A stretch of 64,000 nt of DNA from Comamonas sp. NLF-1-9 (lineage in GTDB: Bacteria; Pseudomonadota; Gammaproteobacteria; Burkholderiales; Burkholderiaceae_C). Position 1 is the first letter of the stretch. Every line of letters starts with the position of its first letter. Positions 24,527 to 34,484 of the stretch are shown one piece after another. The stretch spans positions 1,240,001 through 1,304,000 of the forward strand of contig NZ_CP078069.1 of the NCBI RefSeq assembly GCF_019195435.1. Direction: 5' to 3'. The notes under the pieces are model-generated. The model was not told where the DNA came from. It worked only from the letters and a program-made list of their open reading frames with translations, and did not search any database. A program made the translations under genes and the position numbers.

Positions 24527-25810
24527 TCAGCGCGGGGATTGTAGGCTGGCAGCCAGCGCGGCCAGGTCGGCCAGCGGGCGCTGCACCTGCTCGCCCGCTT
24601 CGCGCAGCGCCTTGACTGTGACCATGCCCGCCTGCAGCTCGTCAGCGCCGAAAACCAGCGCGAACCGTGCGCCGCTGGCGTCGGCCTTCTTGAATTGCGC
24701 CTTCATGCTGCCCAGGCCTTGCGCGCCGCCGGCGTGCATCTGCACCGCCACGCCAAGCGCGCGCAGCCGCTGCAGGCTGGCCATGACGGTGGGCAAGGCC
24801 GCTGCGTCCGGCACCACGGCATAGGCATCGGGCGCGGGTGCGGCCAGGGCGCGCTCCTGCTCCTTGAGCAGCTCCAGCACGCGCTCCACGCCCAGCGCCC
24901 AGCCAACGGCGGGCGCGGGCTTGCCACCCATTTGCTCGATCAGGTAGTCGTAGCGCCCGCCGCCGCAGATCGTGCCCTGCGCACCGAGCTGGTCGGTGAC
25001 GAATTCGAAGACGGTGAGGTTGTAGTAGTCCATGCCGCGCACCAGGCGCGGGTTGATGCTCCAGGCTACGCCTGCGGCATCGAGGATGGCCTGCACCTGC
25101 TGCAGGTGTGCGCGTGAAGCCTCGCCGAGATGGTCGATGAGCCTGGGCGCGCCTTCAACCACGGCTTGCATGGCCGGATTTTTGGTGTCCAGGATGCGCA
25201 GCGGGTTGCTGTGCAGGCGCCGGTGCGCGTCCTCGTCGAGCAGGTGCTGATGCGCCTCGAAGTGGGCGATCAAGGCCGCGCGGTGTGCTCTTCGCTCCTC
25301 GGGCTGGCCCAGGCTGTTGAGCTCCAGGCGCACGTCGGCAAGGCCTAGCTCGGCCCACAACGCATGCGCCAGCAGGATGATTTCGGCATCCACCTCCGCA
25401 CCGGGAAAGCCCAGCGCCTCGGCGCCGATCTGGTGAAACTGGCGGTAGCGCCCACGCTGCGGGCGTTCGTGGCGAAACATCGGCCCCATGTAGTACAGGC
25501 GCTTGCCGCCGTCGTAGAGCAGCGAATGCTCCACGGCCGCGCGCACCACGCCGGCCGTGGCCTCGGGGCGCAGCGTGAGTTGCTCGCCGTTGAGTCGGTC
25601 TTCAAAGGAGTACATCTCCTTCTCGACGATGTCGGTGACCTCGCCCAGGCCGCGCACGAAAAGCGCCGTGGGCTCGACGATGGGCGTGCGTATCGCCCGA
25701 TAGGCATGGCGCTGCATCAGCGAGCGCACCACCTCTTCCAGCCACTCCCAGCGGGCCGAATCGGGCGGCAGGATGTCGTTCATGCCCTTGACGGCAGACA
25801 GTTTTTGCAT
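24527..25810 (-). CDS. hisS: Histidyl-tRNA synthetase HisRS
   Basis: A 427-residue class II synthetase. Visible are motif 2 ([20 protein letters not shown]), the histidine-specific [27 protein letters not shown] and the C-terminal anticodon-binding domain. It charges tRNA-His. The ATG at 25810 has no recognisable Shine-Dalgarno sequence; a dispersed repeat (copy B) in the same orientation ends seven bases before it. It lies between ispG and yfgM in a continuous same-strand run. Confidence 0.96.
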   Translation of the reverse strand: MQKLSAVKGMNDILPPDSARWEWLEEVVRSLMQRHAYRAIRTPIVEPTALFVRGLGEVTDIVEKEMYSFEDRLNGEQLTLRPEATAGVVRAAVEHSLLYDGGKRLYYMGPMFRHERPQRGRYRQFHQIGAEALGFPGAEVDAEIILLAHALWAELGLADVRLELNSLGQPEERRAHRAALIAHFEAHQHLLDEDAHRRLHSNPLRILDTKNPAMQAVVEGAPRLIDHLGEASRAHLQQVQAILDAAGVAWSINPRLVRGMDYYNLTVFEFVTDQLGAQGTICGGGRYDYLIEQMGGKPAPAVGWALGVERVLELLKEQERALAAPAPDAYAVVPDAAALPTVMASLQRLRALGVAVQMHAGGAQGLGSMKAQFKKADASGARFALVFGADELQAGMVTVKALREAGEQVQRPLADLAALAASLQSPR

Positions 25811-25817
25811 GGCGCTG

Positions 25818-25873
25818 AAAATTTAGATGAAAACAGGCTCCAGCCCTTGCCCAGCAAGCGCTACCAGCTCTCT
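25818..25873 (-). repeat. Dispersed palindromic repeat, copy B
   Basis: Minus strand GAGAGCTGGTAGCGCTTGCTGG then GCAAGGGCTGGAGCCTGTTTT: the repeat core with inner arms GCGCTTG and CAAGGGC (one mismatch to a perfect stem). It fills most of the 86-nt ispG-hisS gap, points toward hisS, and ends seven bases before the hisS ATG. Confidence 0.75.
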
Positions 25874-25896
25874 TCCCGATAGCAATATCAACCCGC

Positions 25897-27174
25897 TCAA
25901 GCGGCACCCGCGGCTAGGCCGTAGCGGCGCTGCACGTAGTCCTCGACGAGCTGCTGAAACTCCTGCGCGATGTGCTCGCCGCGCAGCGTCACCGTTTTCT
26001 GGCCGTCGACGTACACCGGAGCGGCCGGCGCCTCACCGGTGCCCGGCAGGCTGATGCCGATGTCGGCATGCTTGCTCTCGCCCGGGCCGTTGACGATGCA
26101 GCCCATCACCGCCACGCGCAGCTTTTCCACGCCGGGGTAGCGCGTGCGCCAGAGCGGCATCTGGGCGCGCAGGTAGTCGTCGATCTGCTTGGCCAGCTCC
26201 TGAAACGTGGTGCTGGTGGTGCGCCCGCAGCCTGGGCAGGCGGTGACGCTGGGCGCGAAGGCGCGCAGGCCGAGCGACTGCAGGATCTCGGTGGCGACCA
26301 GCACCTCTTGCGTGCGCGATTCACCCGGCTTGGGCGTGAGCGACACGCGAATGGTGTCACCTATGCCCTCTTGCAGCAGCATGGCCATGGCGGCGGTCGA
26401 GGCGACGATGCCTTTGGCGCCCATGCCGGCTTCGGTCAGGCCCAGGTGCAGCGGGTAGTCGCAGCGCTGCGCGAGTGCCCGGTACACCGCGATCAAGTCC
26501 TGCACGCCGCTCACCTTGCACGAGAGGATGACCTGGTTGCCGGACATACCCAGTTCTTCGGCCCTTTGCGCGGACGACAGGGCCGAACGCACCAGCGCCT
26601 CGTACATCACCTGGCGCGCGTCCCAGGGCTGGGCGCGCGTGCCGTTCTCGTCCATCAACGCGGTGAGCAGCTCCTGGTCCAGGCTGCCCCAGTTCACGCC
26701 GATGCGCACCGGCTTGTCCCACTTGAGCGCCGCCTCGATCATCTGGGCGAACTGCTTGTCGTGCTTGTCGCCCTTGCCCACGTTGCCCGGGTTGATGCGG
26801 TATTTGGAGAGCGTGCGCGCGCACTGCGGAAAGTCGGTCAGCAAGCGGTGGCCGTTGTAGTGAAAGTCGCCTACCAGCGGCACGAACTCGCCCATCTTGT
26901 CCAGGCGCTCGCGGATTTCGGGCACGGCCGCGGCCGCCTCGGGCGTGTTGACGGTGATGCGCACGAGCTCCGAGCCGGCGATGGCGAGCTGGCGCACCTG
27001 CGCCACCGTGGCCTTGACGTCGGCCGTGTCGGTATTGGTCATGGACTGCACGCGCACCGGCGCGTCGCCGCCCACGCTCACTACCTTGTCGCCCCAGACC
27101 ACGCGCGCCTGGCGCGTATGGCGCGGCGCCGGCGCGACCATGGCTATGGGCGCGTGCGTTTCAGAAATCAGCAT
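25897..27174 (-). CDS. ispG: 4-hydroxy-3-methylbut-2-enyl diphosphate synthase IspG
   Basis: A 425-residue enzyme of the MEP isoprenoid pathway that converts MEcPP to HMBPP using a [4Fe-4S] cluster. Cluster cysteines are seen in CPGCGRTT and in [10 protein letters not shown]. The N-terminal TIM-barrel block [14 protein letters not shown] is normal. It begins immediately before the rodZ stop (adjacent bases 27174/27175), so it is translationally linked to rodZ. Confidence 0.96.
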   Translation of the reverse strand: MLISETHAPIAMVAPAPRHTRQARVVWGDKVVSVGGDAPVRVQSMTNTDTADVKATVAQVRQLAIAGSELVRITVNTPEAAAAVPEIRERLDKMGEFVPLVGDFHYNGHRLLTDFPQCARTLSKYRINPGNVGKGDKHDKQFAQMIEAALKWDKPVRIGVNWGSLDQELLTALMDENGTRAQPWDARQVMYEALVRSALSSAQRAEELGMSGNQVILSCKVSGVQDLIAVYRALAQRCDYPLHLGLTEAGMGAKGIVASTAAMAMLLQEGIGDTIRVSLTPKPGESRTQEVLVATEILQSLGLRAFAPSVTACPGCGRTTSTTFQELAKQIDDYLRAQMPLWRTRYPGVEKLRVAVMGCIVNGPGESKHADIGISLPGTGEAPAAPVYVDGQKTVTLRGEHIAQEFQQLVEDYVQRRYGLAAGAA

Positions 27175-28101
27175 TCACTTCACCTCGAACCGGGCGACGT
27201 TGTTGCGCGCCACGGCGTTCAAATTCATCGCTTCGCCGCGCACCGTCACCTCGGCGGCGTCCGCACGCCCTATCACCACGGACCAGGGGCCGCTGCCCTG
27301 CGCGACATAGCGCTCGCCAGGCTCCAGGTTGCGCTCGACCAGCACGCCGGCGCCGGGGCTGCGCACCTGCACCCAGGTCTGCTGGCGGGCGGCGATGACC
27401 AGAGGCTCGGCGGGCGCAGCCTGGCTCGCGGCGGACGCCGCTTCGGCGGGCTCGACGGGCGTTGGCGCAGGCGCGGGTGCTTCCAGGGCCGTGGCCGGCT
27501 GGGCGGGCGTGGGCGCCGCCGGGGCGGCGTCCGTCTGCGCGGGACTTGGCGGCGCTGCCGGCGCTTGGGGCGCTGGCGCAGGCACGGGGGCCGAAGTCTC
27601 GGCGGGCGCGAGCGGTGACACCTGCGTGGCCGGGGTTTCGCCGCCGTCGCCGCCGCGCGGCACGAAGGCCAGCACCAGAGCGGCCGCCAGCAAGGCGATG
27701 ACCACGAAGGCCGTCAGGCGCGAGATCGGCAGTCCGAGCACGCTGCCAGTTTCTGCGCGCTCGCCCGCTTCCTTGAAACGCGCGTTCAGGCCCTGCTGGT
27801 CCTTGAGCGCTACCGGCGCGCTGGCGGGCAGCAGCGCCAGCACCGGCGCCGCGTCGACCTTGAGCGAGCGGCAGACGCTGGAAGCGAGCGCGCGCAGAAA
27901 CACCACGTCGTTGAAGACCTCATAGCGGTCTTCTTCCAGTGCCTGCAACTTGTAGGTGGGCACCTTGAGCGCGGCAGCCAGCGCCGCCAGATGCACCCCG
28001 GCCTGCTCCCGGCTGGCGGCCAGCAGGCGCCCGGCCGTGGCCTGGCCCGGCGCCGCGTCTTCGGCCGGCCGGCCGGGCAAATCCGGCGCCGGCTCACTCA
28101 T
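27175..28101 (-). CDS. rodZ: RodZ-like cell-shape protein
   Basis: A 308-residue protein: N-terminal helix-turn-helix domain (about 22-92, GRLLAASREQAG to ASSVCRSLKVD), a single transmembrane segment at about 128-146, a long Ala/Pro linker, and a C-terminal beta domain (VQVRSPGAGVLVERNLEPGE). This is the RodZ architecture, which ties MreB filaments to the membrane. It overlaps pilW by 8 nt and abuts ispG, a conserved order. Confidence 0.87.
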   Translation of the reverse strand: MSEPAPDLPGRPAEDAAPGQATAGRLLAASREQAGVHLAALAAALKVPTYKLQALEEDRYEVFNDVVFLRALASSVCRSLKVDAAPVLALLPASAPVALKDQQGLNARFKEAGERAETGSVLGLPISRLTAFVVIALLAAALVLAFVPRGGDGGETPATQVSPLAPAETSAPVPAPAPQAPAAPPSPAQTDAAPAAPTPAQPATALEAPAPAPTPVEPAEAASAASQAAPAEPLVIAARQQTWVQVRSPGAGVLVERNLEPGERYVAQGSGPWSVVIGRADAAEVTVRGEAMNLNAVARNNVARFEVK

Positions 28102-28918
28102 CGAAAGCCCCCTGCACCAGCGCCATTGCTTCGCGCGAATCCGGATACCGGCGGTTGAGCTGCTCGGCCAGCTGGCGCATCGCGTCGGCGTCCTTGAGCG
28201 CGCGTTCGACCTTGATGCCCAGCCAGAGCGAAGCGGCGTTGGAGAACTCGCCGTTGTTCACGCGCCGGATATAGAACTGCGCGCCCTTGGCGTCGTCCTG
28301 GGCGAACATGACGGAGGCAAGGTGGTAGCCGACCACGGGGTTGGCGGCATCGAACTCGTAGGCGCGCAGCAAGGTCTCGCGTGCCTGCGCAAAACGCCCG
28401 GCGCGTTCATGGCACACGCCTTGCGCCGTCCAGGTCTTGACGCGCGAGGCGTAACCGGGCGTGGCGAGCGCACGCTGAAACAGCGCATCGGCACTGTCGT
28501 AGTCCTTGCGCTGGCAGTGCAGCCAGCCCAGGTTGTGCATCACGTCGGGGTCAGCGGGCTTGAGTTCGAGCGCGCGCTGGAGGTTGGTTTGCGCCTTGGC
28601 CCAATCCTGCAGCGCCATGTAGACCAGCCCGCGCAACTGGTAGGCCTCGGAGTAGCCTGGGTCTGCGGCCAGCGCCTGGGCGGTTTCTTCCAGCGCCACT
28701 TCGGGCTTGCCCATCTGCAGGTAGTTGGCCGCCAGCTCCAGCCGGATGTGCGCACGGTGGCGCGCATCGGTGCTGGGCGCGGCGGCGGCCAGCGCCTCGG
28801 CGTCCGAGCCCGGTGCGGGCGCGCTCGCACAGGCCTGCAGCAGCGCGAGCGCGAGCGCAACAAGCGGCGCCAGCACACAGCGGCCCAGACCGCGGTGCGC
28901 GATATGCCAAGAGACCAT
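28094..28918 (-). CDS. pilW: Type IV pilus biogenesis lipoprotein PilW/PilF
   Basis: A 274-residue lipoprotein with lipobox LLQAC (Cys30) and about six TPR motifs (LAANYLQMGKPEVALEE, AYQLRGLVYMALQDW, VMHNLGWLHCQRKDY). PilW/PilF pilotins help assemble the outer-membrane secretin of type IV pili. The start is ATG 28918: GGAGGAG six bases ahead is an excellent ribosome-binding site, which overrules the ATG five codons upstream. It lies between rlmN and rodZ. Confidence 0.9.
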   Translation of the reverse strand: MVSWHIAHRGLGRCVLAPLVALALALLQACASAPAPGSDAEALAAAAPSTDARHRAHIRLELAANYLQMGKPEVALEETAQALAADPGYSEAYQLRGLVYMALQDWAKAQTNLQRALELKPADPDVMHNLGWLHCQRKDYDSADALFQRALATPGYASRVKTWTAQGVCHERAGRFAQARETLLRAYEFDAANPVVGYHLASVMFAQDDAKGAQFYIRRVNNGEFSNAASLWLGIKVERALKDADAMRQLAEQLNRRYPDSREAMALVQGAFDE

Positions 28919-28947
28919 GCCCTGCTCCTCCATGGTGATGCAGCCGT

Positions 28948-30069
28948 TCAAGCGCCGACGTGGCTCGCGCTCTCGCGCAGCTTGGCCATGCGTTGCGCGA
29001 CGCGCGTGCGGTCTTGCACTTCGCCGGCGAGCTGGCCGCAGGCCGCGTCGATATCGTCGCCGCGCGTCTTGCGCACCGTGGTCACGACGCCGGCGTCGAG
29101 CAAGACTTTGGCAAAGGCAGCGATCGCGGCATTGGGCGAGCGGCGCAGGCCCGAGGCCGGAAACGGGTTGAACGGAATCAGGTTGAACTTGCACGACAGC
29201 CCGGCCCAGCGCGCGTCGCCAATGAGCTCAATGAGCTGCTGCGCATGCTCGGGCTGGTCATTGACGCCGTCGAGCATGCAGTATTCAAAAGTGATGAAGT
29301 CGCGCGGCGCCGCCTCGAGATAACGGCGCGCCGCGCCCATGAGCTCGGCCAGCGGGAACTTGCGGTTCAGGGGCACGAGGGTGTCGCGCAGGGCGTCGGT
29401 GGGCGCGTGCAGCGAAATCGCCAGGGCCACGGGGCAATCGGCCGCGAGGCGGTCGATCATTGGCACCACGCCCGAAGTCGACACCGTCACGCGCCGGCGC
29501 GACAGCCCGTAGGCGTGGTCGTCCAGCATGGTGCGCAGCGCCGGCACCAGCGCCGGGTAGTTGTTCATCGGCTCGCCCATGCCCATGAAGACCACGTTGG
29601 TGATCACGCGCTCGTCGCTGCCAAAGCGCTTGCGCAGCGCGTGCTCGGCCCACCAGAGCTGGCCGACGATCTCGCCCGCCGTCAAGTGGCGGCTGAAGCC
29701 CTGGTGGCCGGTCGAGCAGAAGCGGCAACCGACGGCGCAACCGGCCTGGCTGGAGACGCACAGCGTGCCGCGGTCGTCCTCGGGGATGTAGACGGTCTCG
29801 ATCGCATTGTTGCGCCCCACGTCGAACAGCCACTTCACGGTGCCGTCTTGCGAGACGTGCTCCTTGGCAACAGGGGGCGCGACGATGTAGGCGCAGTCCT
29901 TGAGCTTTTCGCGCAGCGACTTGGCCAGGTCCGTCATCTGGTCAAAGTCCTGCACGCCGCGCTGGTGTATCCAGCGAAACAGCTGCGTGGCGCGAAACGG
30001 TTTTTCCCCGAGCTGGCCACAAAATGCGGCAAGCGCCTGACGATCCAGATCGAGGAGATTGGTAATCAT
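28948..30069 (-). CDS. rlmN: 23S rRNA/tRNA adenine-C2 methyltransferase RlmN
   Basis: A 373-residue radical SAM enzyme with the cluster motif C-x3-C-x2-C (CAVGCRFC), the GMGEPMNNY block and the later catalytic cysteine region ([18 protein letters not shown]). It methylates A2503 of 23S rRNA and A37 of some tRNAs. The start ATG 30069 (MITNLLDLD) gives the family length; the frame is open further upstream into ndk. Confidence 0.95.
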   Translation of the reverse strand: MITNLLDLDRQALAAFCGQLGEKPFRATQLFRWIHQRGVQDFDQMTDLAKSLREKLKDCAYIVAPPVAKEHVSQDGTVKWLFDVGRNNAIETVYIPEDDRGTLCVSSQAGCAVGCRFCSTGHQGFSRHLTAGEIVGQLWWAEHALRKRFGSDERVITNVVFMGMGEPMNNYPALVPALRTMLDDHAYGLSRRRVTVSTSGVVPMIDRLAADCPVALAISLHAPTDALRDTLVPLNRKFPLAELMGAARRYLEAAPRDFITFEYCMLDGVNDQPEHAQQLIELIGDARWAGLSCKFNLIPFNPFPASGLRRSPNAAIAAFAKVLLDAGVVTTVRKTRGDDIDAACGQLAGEVQDRTRVAQRMAKLRESASHVGA

Positions 30070-30118
30070 GGCTGTGCTCCACCGGCCTGCCCAGGGGCGC
30101 GCCGGCCGCGTGCGCGCC

Positions 30119-30544
30119 TCAGCGCGCGTGGATCGCCAGGCCGGGGAAGAAGAAGGCCACTTCCACGGCAGCGGTTTCGGGGGCGTCCGAGCCGTGCACC
30201 GCATTGGCGTCGATGCTGTCGGCAAAGTCGGCGCGGATGGTGCCGGCGGCGGCCTTCTTGGGGTCGGTCGCGCCCATCAGGTCGCGGTTCTTGAGGATGG
30301 CGTTCTCGCCTTCGAGCACCTGCACCATCACCGGGCCGGAGACCATGAAGTCCACCAGATCCTTGAAGAAGGGGCGCTCCTTGTGCACCGCGTAGAACTG
30401 CTCGGCCTGGGCGCGCGAGAGATGGATCATGCGGGCGGCGGCAATCTTCAGGCCGGCGGCCTCGAAGCGCGCGTAGATCTGGCCGATGACGTTCTTGGCG
30501 ACCGCGTCGGGCTTGATGATGGAGAGGGTGCGTTCTGTGGCCAT
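30119..30544 (-). CDS. ndk: Nucleoside-diphosphate kinase Ndk
   Basis: A 141-residue enzyme that moves the gamma phosphate between nucleoside triphosphates. The active-site histidine lies in [10 protein letters not shown], and the N-terminus [12 protein letters not shown] is typical. I use ATG 30544 because AGGA stands six bases before it; an ATG two codons upstream would be too close to that site. It leads the run to rlmN and pilW. Confidence 0.97.
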   Translation of the reverse strand: MATERTLSIIKPDAVAKNVIGQIYARFEAAGLKIAAARMIHLSRAQAEQFYAVHKERPFFKDLVDFMVSGPVMVQVLEGENAILKNRDLMGATDPKKAAAGTIRADFADSIDANAVHGSDAPETAAVEVAFFFPGLAIHAR

Positions 30545-30614
30545 GTGCATTCCTGATGGTGTGTTGTGAAAGTGGCTGCGCCGTGCGCAAAGCCGTCGAT
30601 TTTAAGGTTTCCGC

Positions 30615-31820
30615 TCAAGGCCTACGGTTGCTGCGGCGCGGACCGGGGTTTTGTTTTTGCCGGCGCTGGCGCGCAAAGCTGTCCGCGCCGATATAGCCCA
30701 CCGAGGTTTTCATCGGGTCGGGCTGGCTCGACGCAGCCTGGCGCCCATCGCGCCCGGCTTCGCGCCCCGGGCCGCGCGTGTCACCACGGCGTTTGCCCGG
30801 CCTGGCCGCTCCGCCCTTGCGCTCTGCACGCGCCGGGCGTTCGGGCATGCCCGCCGCCTGCGTGAGCGCGCGGATGTCGCCTTCATCGAGCTCCATCCAG
30901 GTGCCGCGCTTGAGCCCGCGCGGCAACACCATGGCGCCATAGCGTATGCGTATCAGCCGACTGACCGCGTGGCCTACGGCCTCTATCATGCGGCGAACCT
31001 CGCGGTTGCGACCTTCGGCAATCGTCACGCGGTACCAGCAGTTGGCGCCTTCACCCCCGCCGTCCTCGATGGCGCCGAAGGCCGCGGGGCCGTCGTCGAG
31101 CACGACGCCGTCGAGCAACTGGCGCTTTTCCTCGTCGCTGAGCGCGCCGAGCACGCGCACCGCGTATTCGCGCTCCATGCCAAAGCGCGGGTGCATCAGG
31201 CGGTTGGCCAGGTCGCCCGAACTGGTGAAGAGCAGCAGGCCTTCGGTATTCAGATCGAGCCGCCCCACCGCCTGCCATTTGCCCTGCACCAGACGCGGCA
31301 GCCGGCGAAACACCGTGGGGCGGTTCTCCGGATCGTCCATGGTCACCAGCTCGCCGGCCGGCTTGTGGTAGGCCAGCACGCGCGGCGCCGGCGGCTCGAT
31401 GCGAAAGCGTATCGGCTTGCCGTTGAGCTTGATCTGGTCACCAAACTGCACGCGCTGACCGATGTGCGCCGGCTCGTTGTTCACCGAGATGCGCCCTTCC
31501 AGGATCAACTGCTCCATGTCCAGGCGCGAACCCATGCCCGCCTGCGCCAGCACCTTGTGCAACTTGGGCGCTTCGGGGCGCGGCTGCAGCACGCGCTTGG
31601 GCGCGGGGAGCTCGGCGTTGTCCTCGTCCTCGTCGAGCTGGCCCGAGACCACGTCGGCAAAGCCGTAACCGGGCTTGGGCGCCGCCGCCTTGCGCCGCCC
31701 GCCCTGCCGGCCGCGCCCCGGTCGAGCCATCCGCTGCTCGCCCTCAGCGGGCGCGGCTGCGCCCGGCGCATGCTGCCCCGATGCCGGCTGCTGCGGCTCT
31801 TCATTCATCTCGTCGTTCAT
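30615..31820 (-). CDS. rluB: 23S rRNA pseudouridine synthase RluB
   Basis: A 401-residue protein: disordered N-terminus (about 1-85), S4 RNA-binding domain ([18 protein letters not shown]), RsuA/RluB catalytic domain with [14 protein letters not shown] (catalytic Asp), and a basic Gly/Arg tail. It makes pseudouridine at position 2605 of 23S. Two consecutive ATGs (31823, 31820) follow GGGAGG; the second has the better spacing (five bases). The start overlaps the scpB end by 20 nt. Confidence 0.92.
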   Translation of the reverse strand: MNDEMNEEPQQPASGQHAPGAAAPAEGEQRMARPGRGRQGGRRKAAAPKPGYGFADVVSGQLDEDEDNAELPAPKRVLQPRPEAPKLHKVLAQAGMGSRLDMEQLILEGRISVNNEPAHIGQRVQFGDQIKLNGKPIRFRIEPPAPRVLAYHKPAGELVTMDDPENRPTVFRRLPRLVQGKWQAVGRLDLNTEGLLLFTSSGDLANRLMHPRFGMEREYAVRVLGALSDEEKRQLLDGVVLDDGPAAFGAIEDGGGEGANCWYRVTIAEGRNREVRRMIEAVGHAVSRLIRIRYGAMVLPRGLKRGTWMELDEGDIRALTQAAGMPERPARAERKGGAARPGKRRGDTRGPGREAGRDGRQAASSQPDPMKTSVGYIGADSFARQRRQKQNPGPRRSNRRP

Positions 31821-32448
31821 CATCGCCTCCCGCGGTGATTTCGGGCGCCGCGCCTGCGTCCTGCGCCCCGTCTTCGGGCAAGGGCAATTGCGCCTGCCCG
31901 GCTTGCTCTGCCAGCAAAGACCGGGGCAGCGCATCCTCGTGCGCGGCCAGGGCCGGCAAGTCGGAGAGCGATTGCAGACCCAGGTCGGCCAGGAACTGGC
32001 GCGTAGTGGCAAGCAGCGCCGGCCGCCCCACGGTGTCGCGGTGGCCTACCACCTCGACCCAGCCCCGCTCTTCCAGTTGCTTGATGATCAGGCTGCTCAC
32101 CACCACGCCGCGGATGTCTTCGATGTCGCCGCGCGTCACCGGTTGGCGGTGCGCGATGATGGCCAGAGTCTCCAGCGTCGCGCGGCTGTAGCGCGTCGGT
32201 TTCTCGGGCAGCAGCCGGTCCAGCCAGGAGCGCATTTCGGGGCGACTCTGAAAGCGCCAGCCCGTGGCCACCTGCACCAGCTCGACACCGCGCTGCGCCC
32301 ATTCGGCCTGCAGCTGCGCCAGCAGCAGCTTGACGGTGTCGGCGCCGAGCGCGTCTTCGAACAGCGCGCGCAGCTCGCGCAGCGCCAGCGGCTGGGGCGA
32401 GCAGAGCAATGCGGTCTCCAGGACCTTTTTGGCTTGCACCGTGTTCAT
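31801..32448 (-). CDS. scpB: Chromosome segregation protein ScpB
   Basis: A 215-residue protein of two winged-helix domains ([46 protein letters not shown]), the kite subunit of the SMC-ScpAB condensin. Its partner scpA is not next to it and is not in the window. The acidic C-terminus overlaps rluB, with which scpB is commonly paired. Start ATG 32448; the upstream extension of the frame is Arg/Pro rich and not family-like. Confidence 0.92.
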   Translation of the reverse strand: MNTVQAKKVLETALLCSPQPLALRELRALFEDALGADTVKLLLAQLQAEWAQRGVELVQVATGWRFQSRPEMRSWLDRLLPEKPTRYSRATLETLAIIAHRQPVTRGDIEDIRGVVVSSLIIKQLEERGWVEVVGHRDTVGRPALLATTRQFLADLGLQSLSDLPALAAHEDALPRSLLAEQAGQAQLPLPEDGAQDAGAAPEITAGGDDERRDE

Positions 32449-32588
32449 GGGTCTGCGCCTGGTGGGTGCCGGCCGATCGCGCGGCATGCGCCCTCGTGGC
32501 GGTGAAAAATCAGATCATCGGCCCGCGCTGGGGGCGGCCTGTTGCGCTGGCGCGTGCTGCAGGACAACCGCGGGCGCTGCTGCTGGTG

Positions 32589-32620
32589 CTGGCGCTGCGC
32601 GTTCTCTTGCGCAGCGCCAG
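32589..32620. other. Perfect 12-bp hairpin at the end of rluD
   Basis: CTGGCGCTGCGC (32589-32600) and GCGCAGCGCCAG (32609-32620) form a perfect stem with an eight-base loop, one base from the rluD stop codon. No U-run follows on either strand, so it is not a classical terminator; it could protect the mRNA 3' end or terminate inefficiently. The rest of the 173-nt gap to scpB shows nothing. Confidence 0.55.
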
Positions 32621-32621
32621 G

Positions 32622-33608
32622 TCAAAAATCATTGTAGTGCAAGCCCAGTGCCTGCAAGGCCGCTTGCAGGTCTGCCGGCAAGGGCGCGCGCCAGTGCAGC
32701 GCCTCACCGGTGACAGGGTGCGCGAGCGCCAGCGAAAACGCATGCAAGGCCTGGCGCTGCAGCGCGCCAGCCGGTGCGCCGCCGTAGAGCGCGTCGGCCA
32801 CCAGCGGATGGCCGAGCGACGCCAGATGCACGCGGATCTGGTGCGTGCGCCCGGTGTGCAGGCGGCAGCGCAGCAGGCTCAGGCCGCCATCGCTTGCCAG
32901 GCCCTCCACCTCGGTGCGGGCGGTCTTGCCCGGATGCAAGGCCAGATCCACCACCGCCATGCGCAGCCGGTTGCGCGGGTCACGCCCTATGGGCGCATCG
33001 ATGCAGCGCTGCACGCCGGGCGACCAGCGGCCCCAGCAGATCGCAAGGTAGCGGCGCTGCACCTCGCGCGCGGCGATCGCGCGGGTCAGGCCCTCCATGG
33101 CCACGCGGCTGCGCGCCACCACCATGAGACCGCTGGTGTCCTTGTCCAGCCGGTGCACGATGCCGGCACGCGGCAGGGCCGCAGCCGCGGCGTCGCGCGC
33201 CAGCAGGCCGTTGAGCAAGGTGCCGCTCCAATGCCCCGCCGCCGGATGCACTACCAGTCCCGCCGGCTTGTCGATGACCAGCAGGTGCGGGTCTTCATGC
33301 ACCACCTGCAGCGCCATGGCTTCGGGGCGAAAGGCCTGGCTCTGCTCGGTCGGGCGCATCTGCACCTGCAGCGCATCGCCCACACCGACCTTGTGCGCGG
33401 GTTTGAGCCCAGCGCGGCCATTGAGCTGGACTGCGCCCTGCTGCAGCAACTGCTGCAGGTAGCTGCGCGAGAATTCCGGCACCAGCGCCGCCAGCACCTT
33501 GTCCAGGCGCTGGCCGTGCTCGGCAGCGCCGAGGGTGAATTCGCGCTGCTCGACCTCGGGTAAGTCGGCTGGCGCGCCGTCCTGCGCCAAGCCGGGCGGC
33601 GCAGGCAT
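32622..33608 (-). CDS. rluD: 23S rRNA pseudouridine synthase RluD
   Basis: A 328-residue enzyme with an N-terminal S4 domain (GQRLDKVLAALVPEFSRSYLQQLL) and the RluA-family core with catalytic HRLDKDTSGLMVVA and the C-terminal HTGRTHQIRVHLASLGHPLVAD. It modifies the helix-69 uridines (1911/1915/1917) of 23S. Its ATG overlaps the nlpD stop (ATGA), so the two are translated together. Confidence 0.94.
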   Translation of the reverse strand: MPAPPGLAQDGAPADLPEVEQREFTLGAAEHGQRLDKVLAALVPEFSRSYLQQLLQQGAVQLNGRAGLKPAHKVGVGDALQVQMRPTEQSQAFRPEAMALQVVHEDPHLLVIDKPAGLVVHPAAGHWSGTLLNGLLARDAAAAALPRAGIVHRLDKDTSGLMVVARSRVAMEGLTRAIAAREVQRRYLAICWGRWSPGVQRCIDAPIGRDPRNRLRMAVVDLALHPGKTARTEVEGLASDGGLSLLRCRLHTGRTHQIRVHLASLGHPLVADALYGGAPAGALQRQALHAFSLALAHPVTGEALHWRAPLPADLQAALQALGLHYNDF

Positions 33609-34462
33609 CAGCGCGCCGGCAGGTAGCGCAGCGGATCCACCGGCTTGCCTTCGCGGCGGACTTCGAAGTGCAGCTTCACGCGGTCGGCGTCGGTGTTGCC
33701 CATCTCGGCAATCTTCTGCCCGCGGCGCACGTTCTGGTCTTCCTTGACGAGCAGCTTCTGGTTGTGCGCATAGGCCGTGAGGTAGGTCTTGTTGTGCTGC
33801 ACGATGACCAGGTTGCCATAGCCGCGCAGACCGGCGCCGGCGTAGACCACGCGCCCGTCGGCCGCAGCCTGCACCGCCTCGCCGGCCGTGCCGCCGATAT
33901 CAAGCCCCTTGTTGCGCCCTTCGTCAAAACGGGCGAGCAGCGGGCCGGAAGCCGGCCAGGCGAACTGCAGCTCGCCGGGCGCCGCCGGCTGCGCTGCGGC
34001 CGCGGGTGCAGGCGCGGCGCTGACCGGCTCTGCCGCTGGCGGCGCGCTGCTGGCGGCCGGCGCCGCGCTGCTGGCCACGGGCTGGGCAGCAGGCGCGTCG
34101 GCGACGGGCGGCTGGCCCTCGGGCGGCACCACGCGCAAGACCTGGCCGACCAGGATCAGATTGGGGTTCTCCAGCCGGTTCCAGCGCGCCAGATCCCGCC
34201 AGGACTGGCCGTGGTCCAGTGCGATGCGGATCAGCCCGTCGCCCGGCTTGACGGTGTAGTAGCCGGGCTTGCCGGCGTTCTCAGCGCCGGGCAGCGGCTG
34301 GGTGGTGGGGGCGACCGCAGTGGCCTCGGCGCCCGCCGTGGTCAAGGCCGTGCCCCGGCTTTCCACCGGCGCCTGATTGACCGAGGTGCTGCTGCACGCG
34401 GCCAGCAGCAGCGCCGCTCCCACAAGCGCGGAAAACCTCCACCCCAAACCGATATGACTCAT
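33608..34462 (-). CDS. nlpD: NlpD-like lipoprotein, amidase activator
   Basis: A 284-residue lipoprotein: lipobox LLAAC, a LysM peptidoglycan-binding domain (YYTVKPGDGLIRIALDHG to LRVV), an Ala/Pro linker and a C-terminal LytM/M23 domain. The metal/catalytic residues look degenerate: KGLDIGG replaces the usual HxGxD and KLHFEVR replaces HLHFEVR, which fits an activator of amidases in septum splitting rather than an enzyme. ATG 34462 is used because the longer frame starts at a TTG. It lies in the surE-pcm-nlpD order, but rluD rather than rpoS follows. Confidence 0.9.
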   Translation of the reverse strand: MSHIGLGWRFSALVGAALLLAACSSTSVNQAPVESRGTALTTAGAEATAVAPTTQPLPGAENAGKPGYYTVKPGDGLIRIALDHGQSWRDLARWNRLENPNLILVGQVLRVVPPEGQPPVADAPAAQPVASSAAPAASSAPPAAEPVSAAPAPAAAAQPAAPGELQFAWPASGPLLARFDEGRNKGLDIGGTAGEAVQAAADGRVVYAGAGLRGYGNLVIVQHNKTYLTAYAHNQKLLVKEDQNVRRGQKIAEMGNTDADRVKLHFEVRREGKPVDPLRYLPAR

Positions 34463-34484
34463 ACGCCAGCCTGCGTCCAATGGA

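Noticed and set aside
33608..34462. NlpD as an active endopeptidase
   Set aside because: Two of the expected M23 metal or catalytic histidines are replaced by lysine, so an activator role is more likely.
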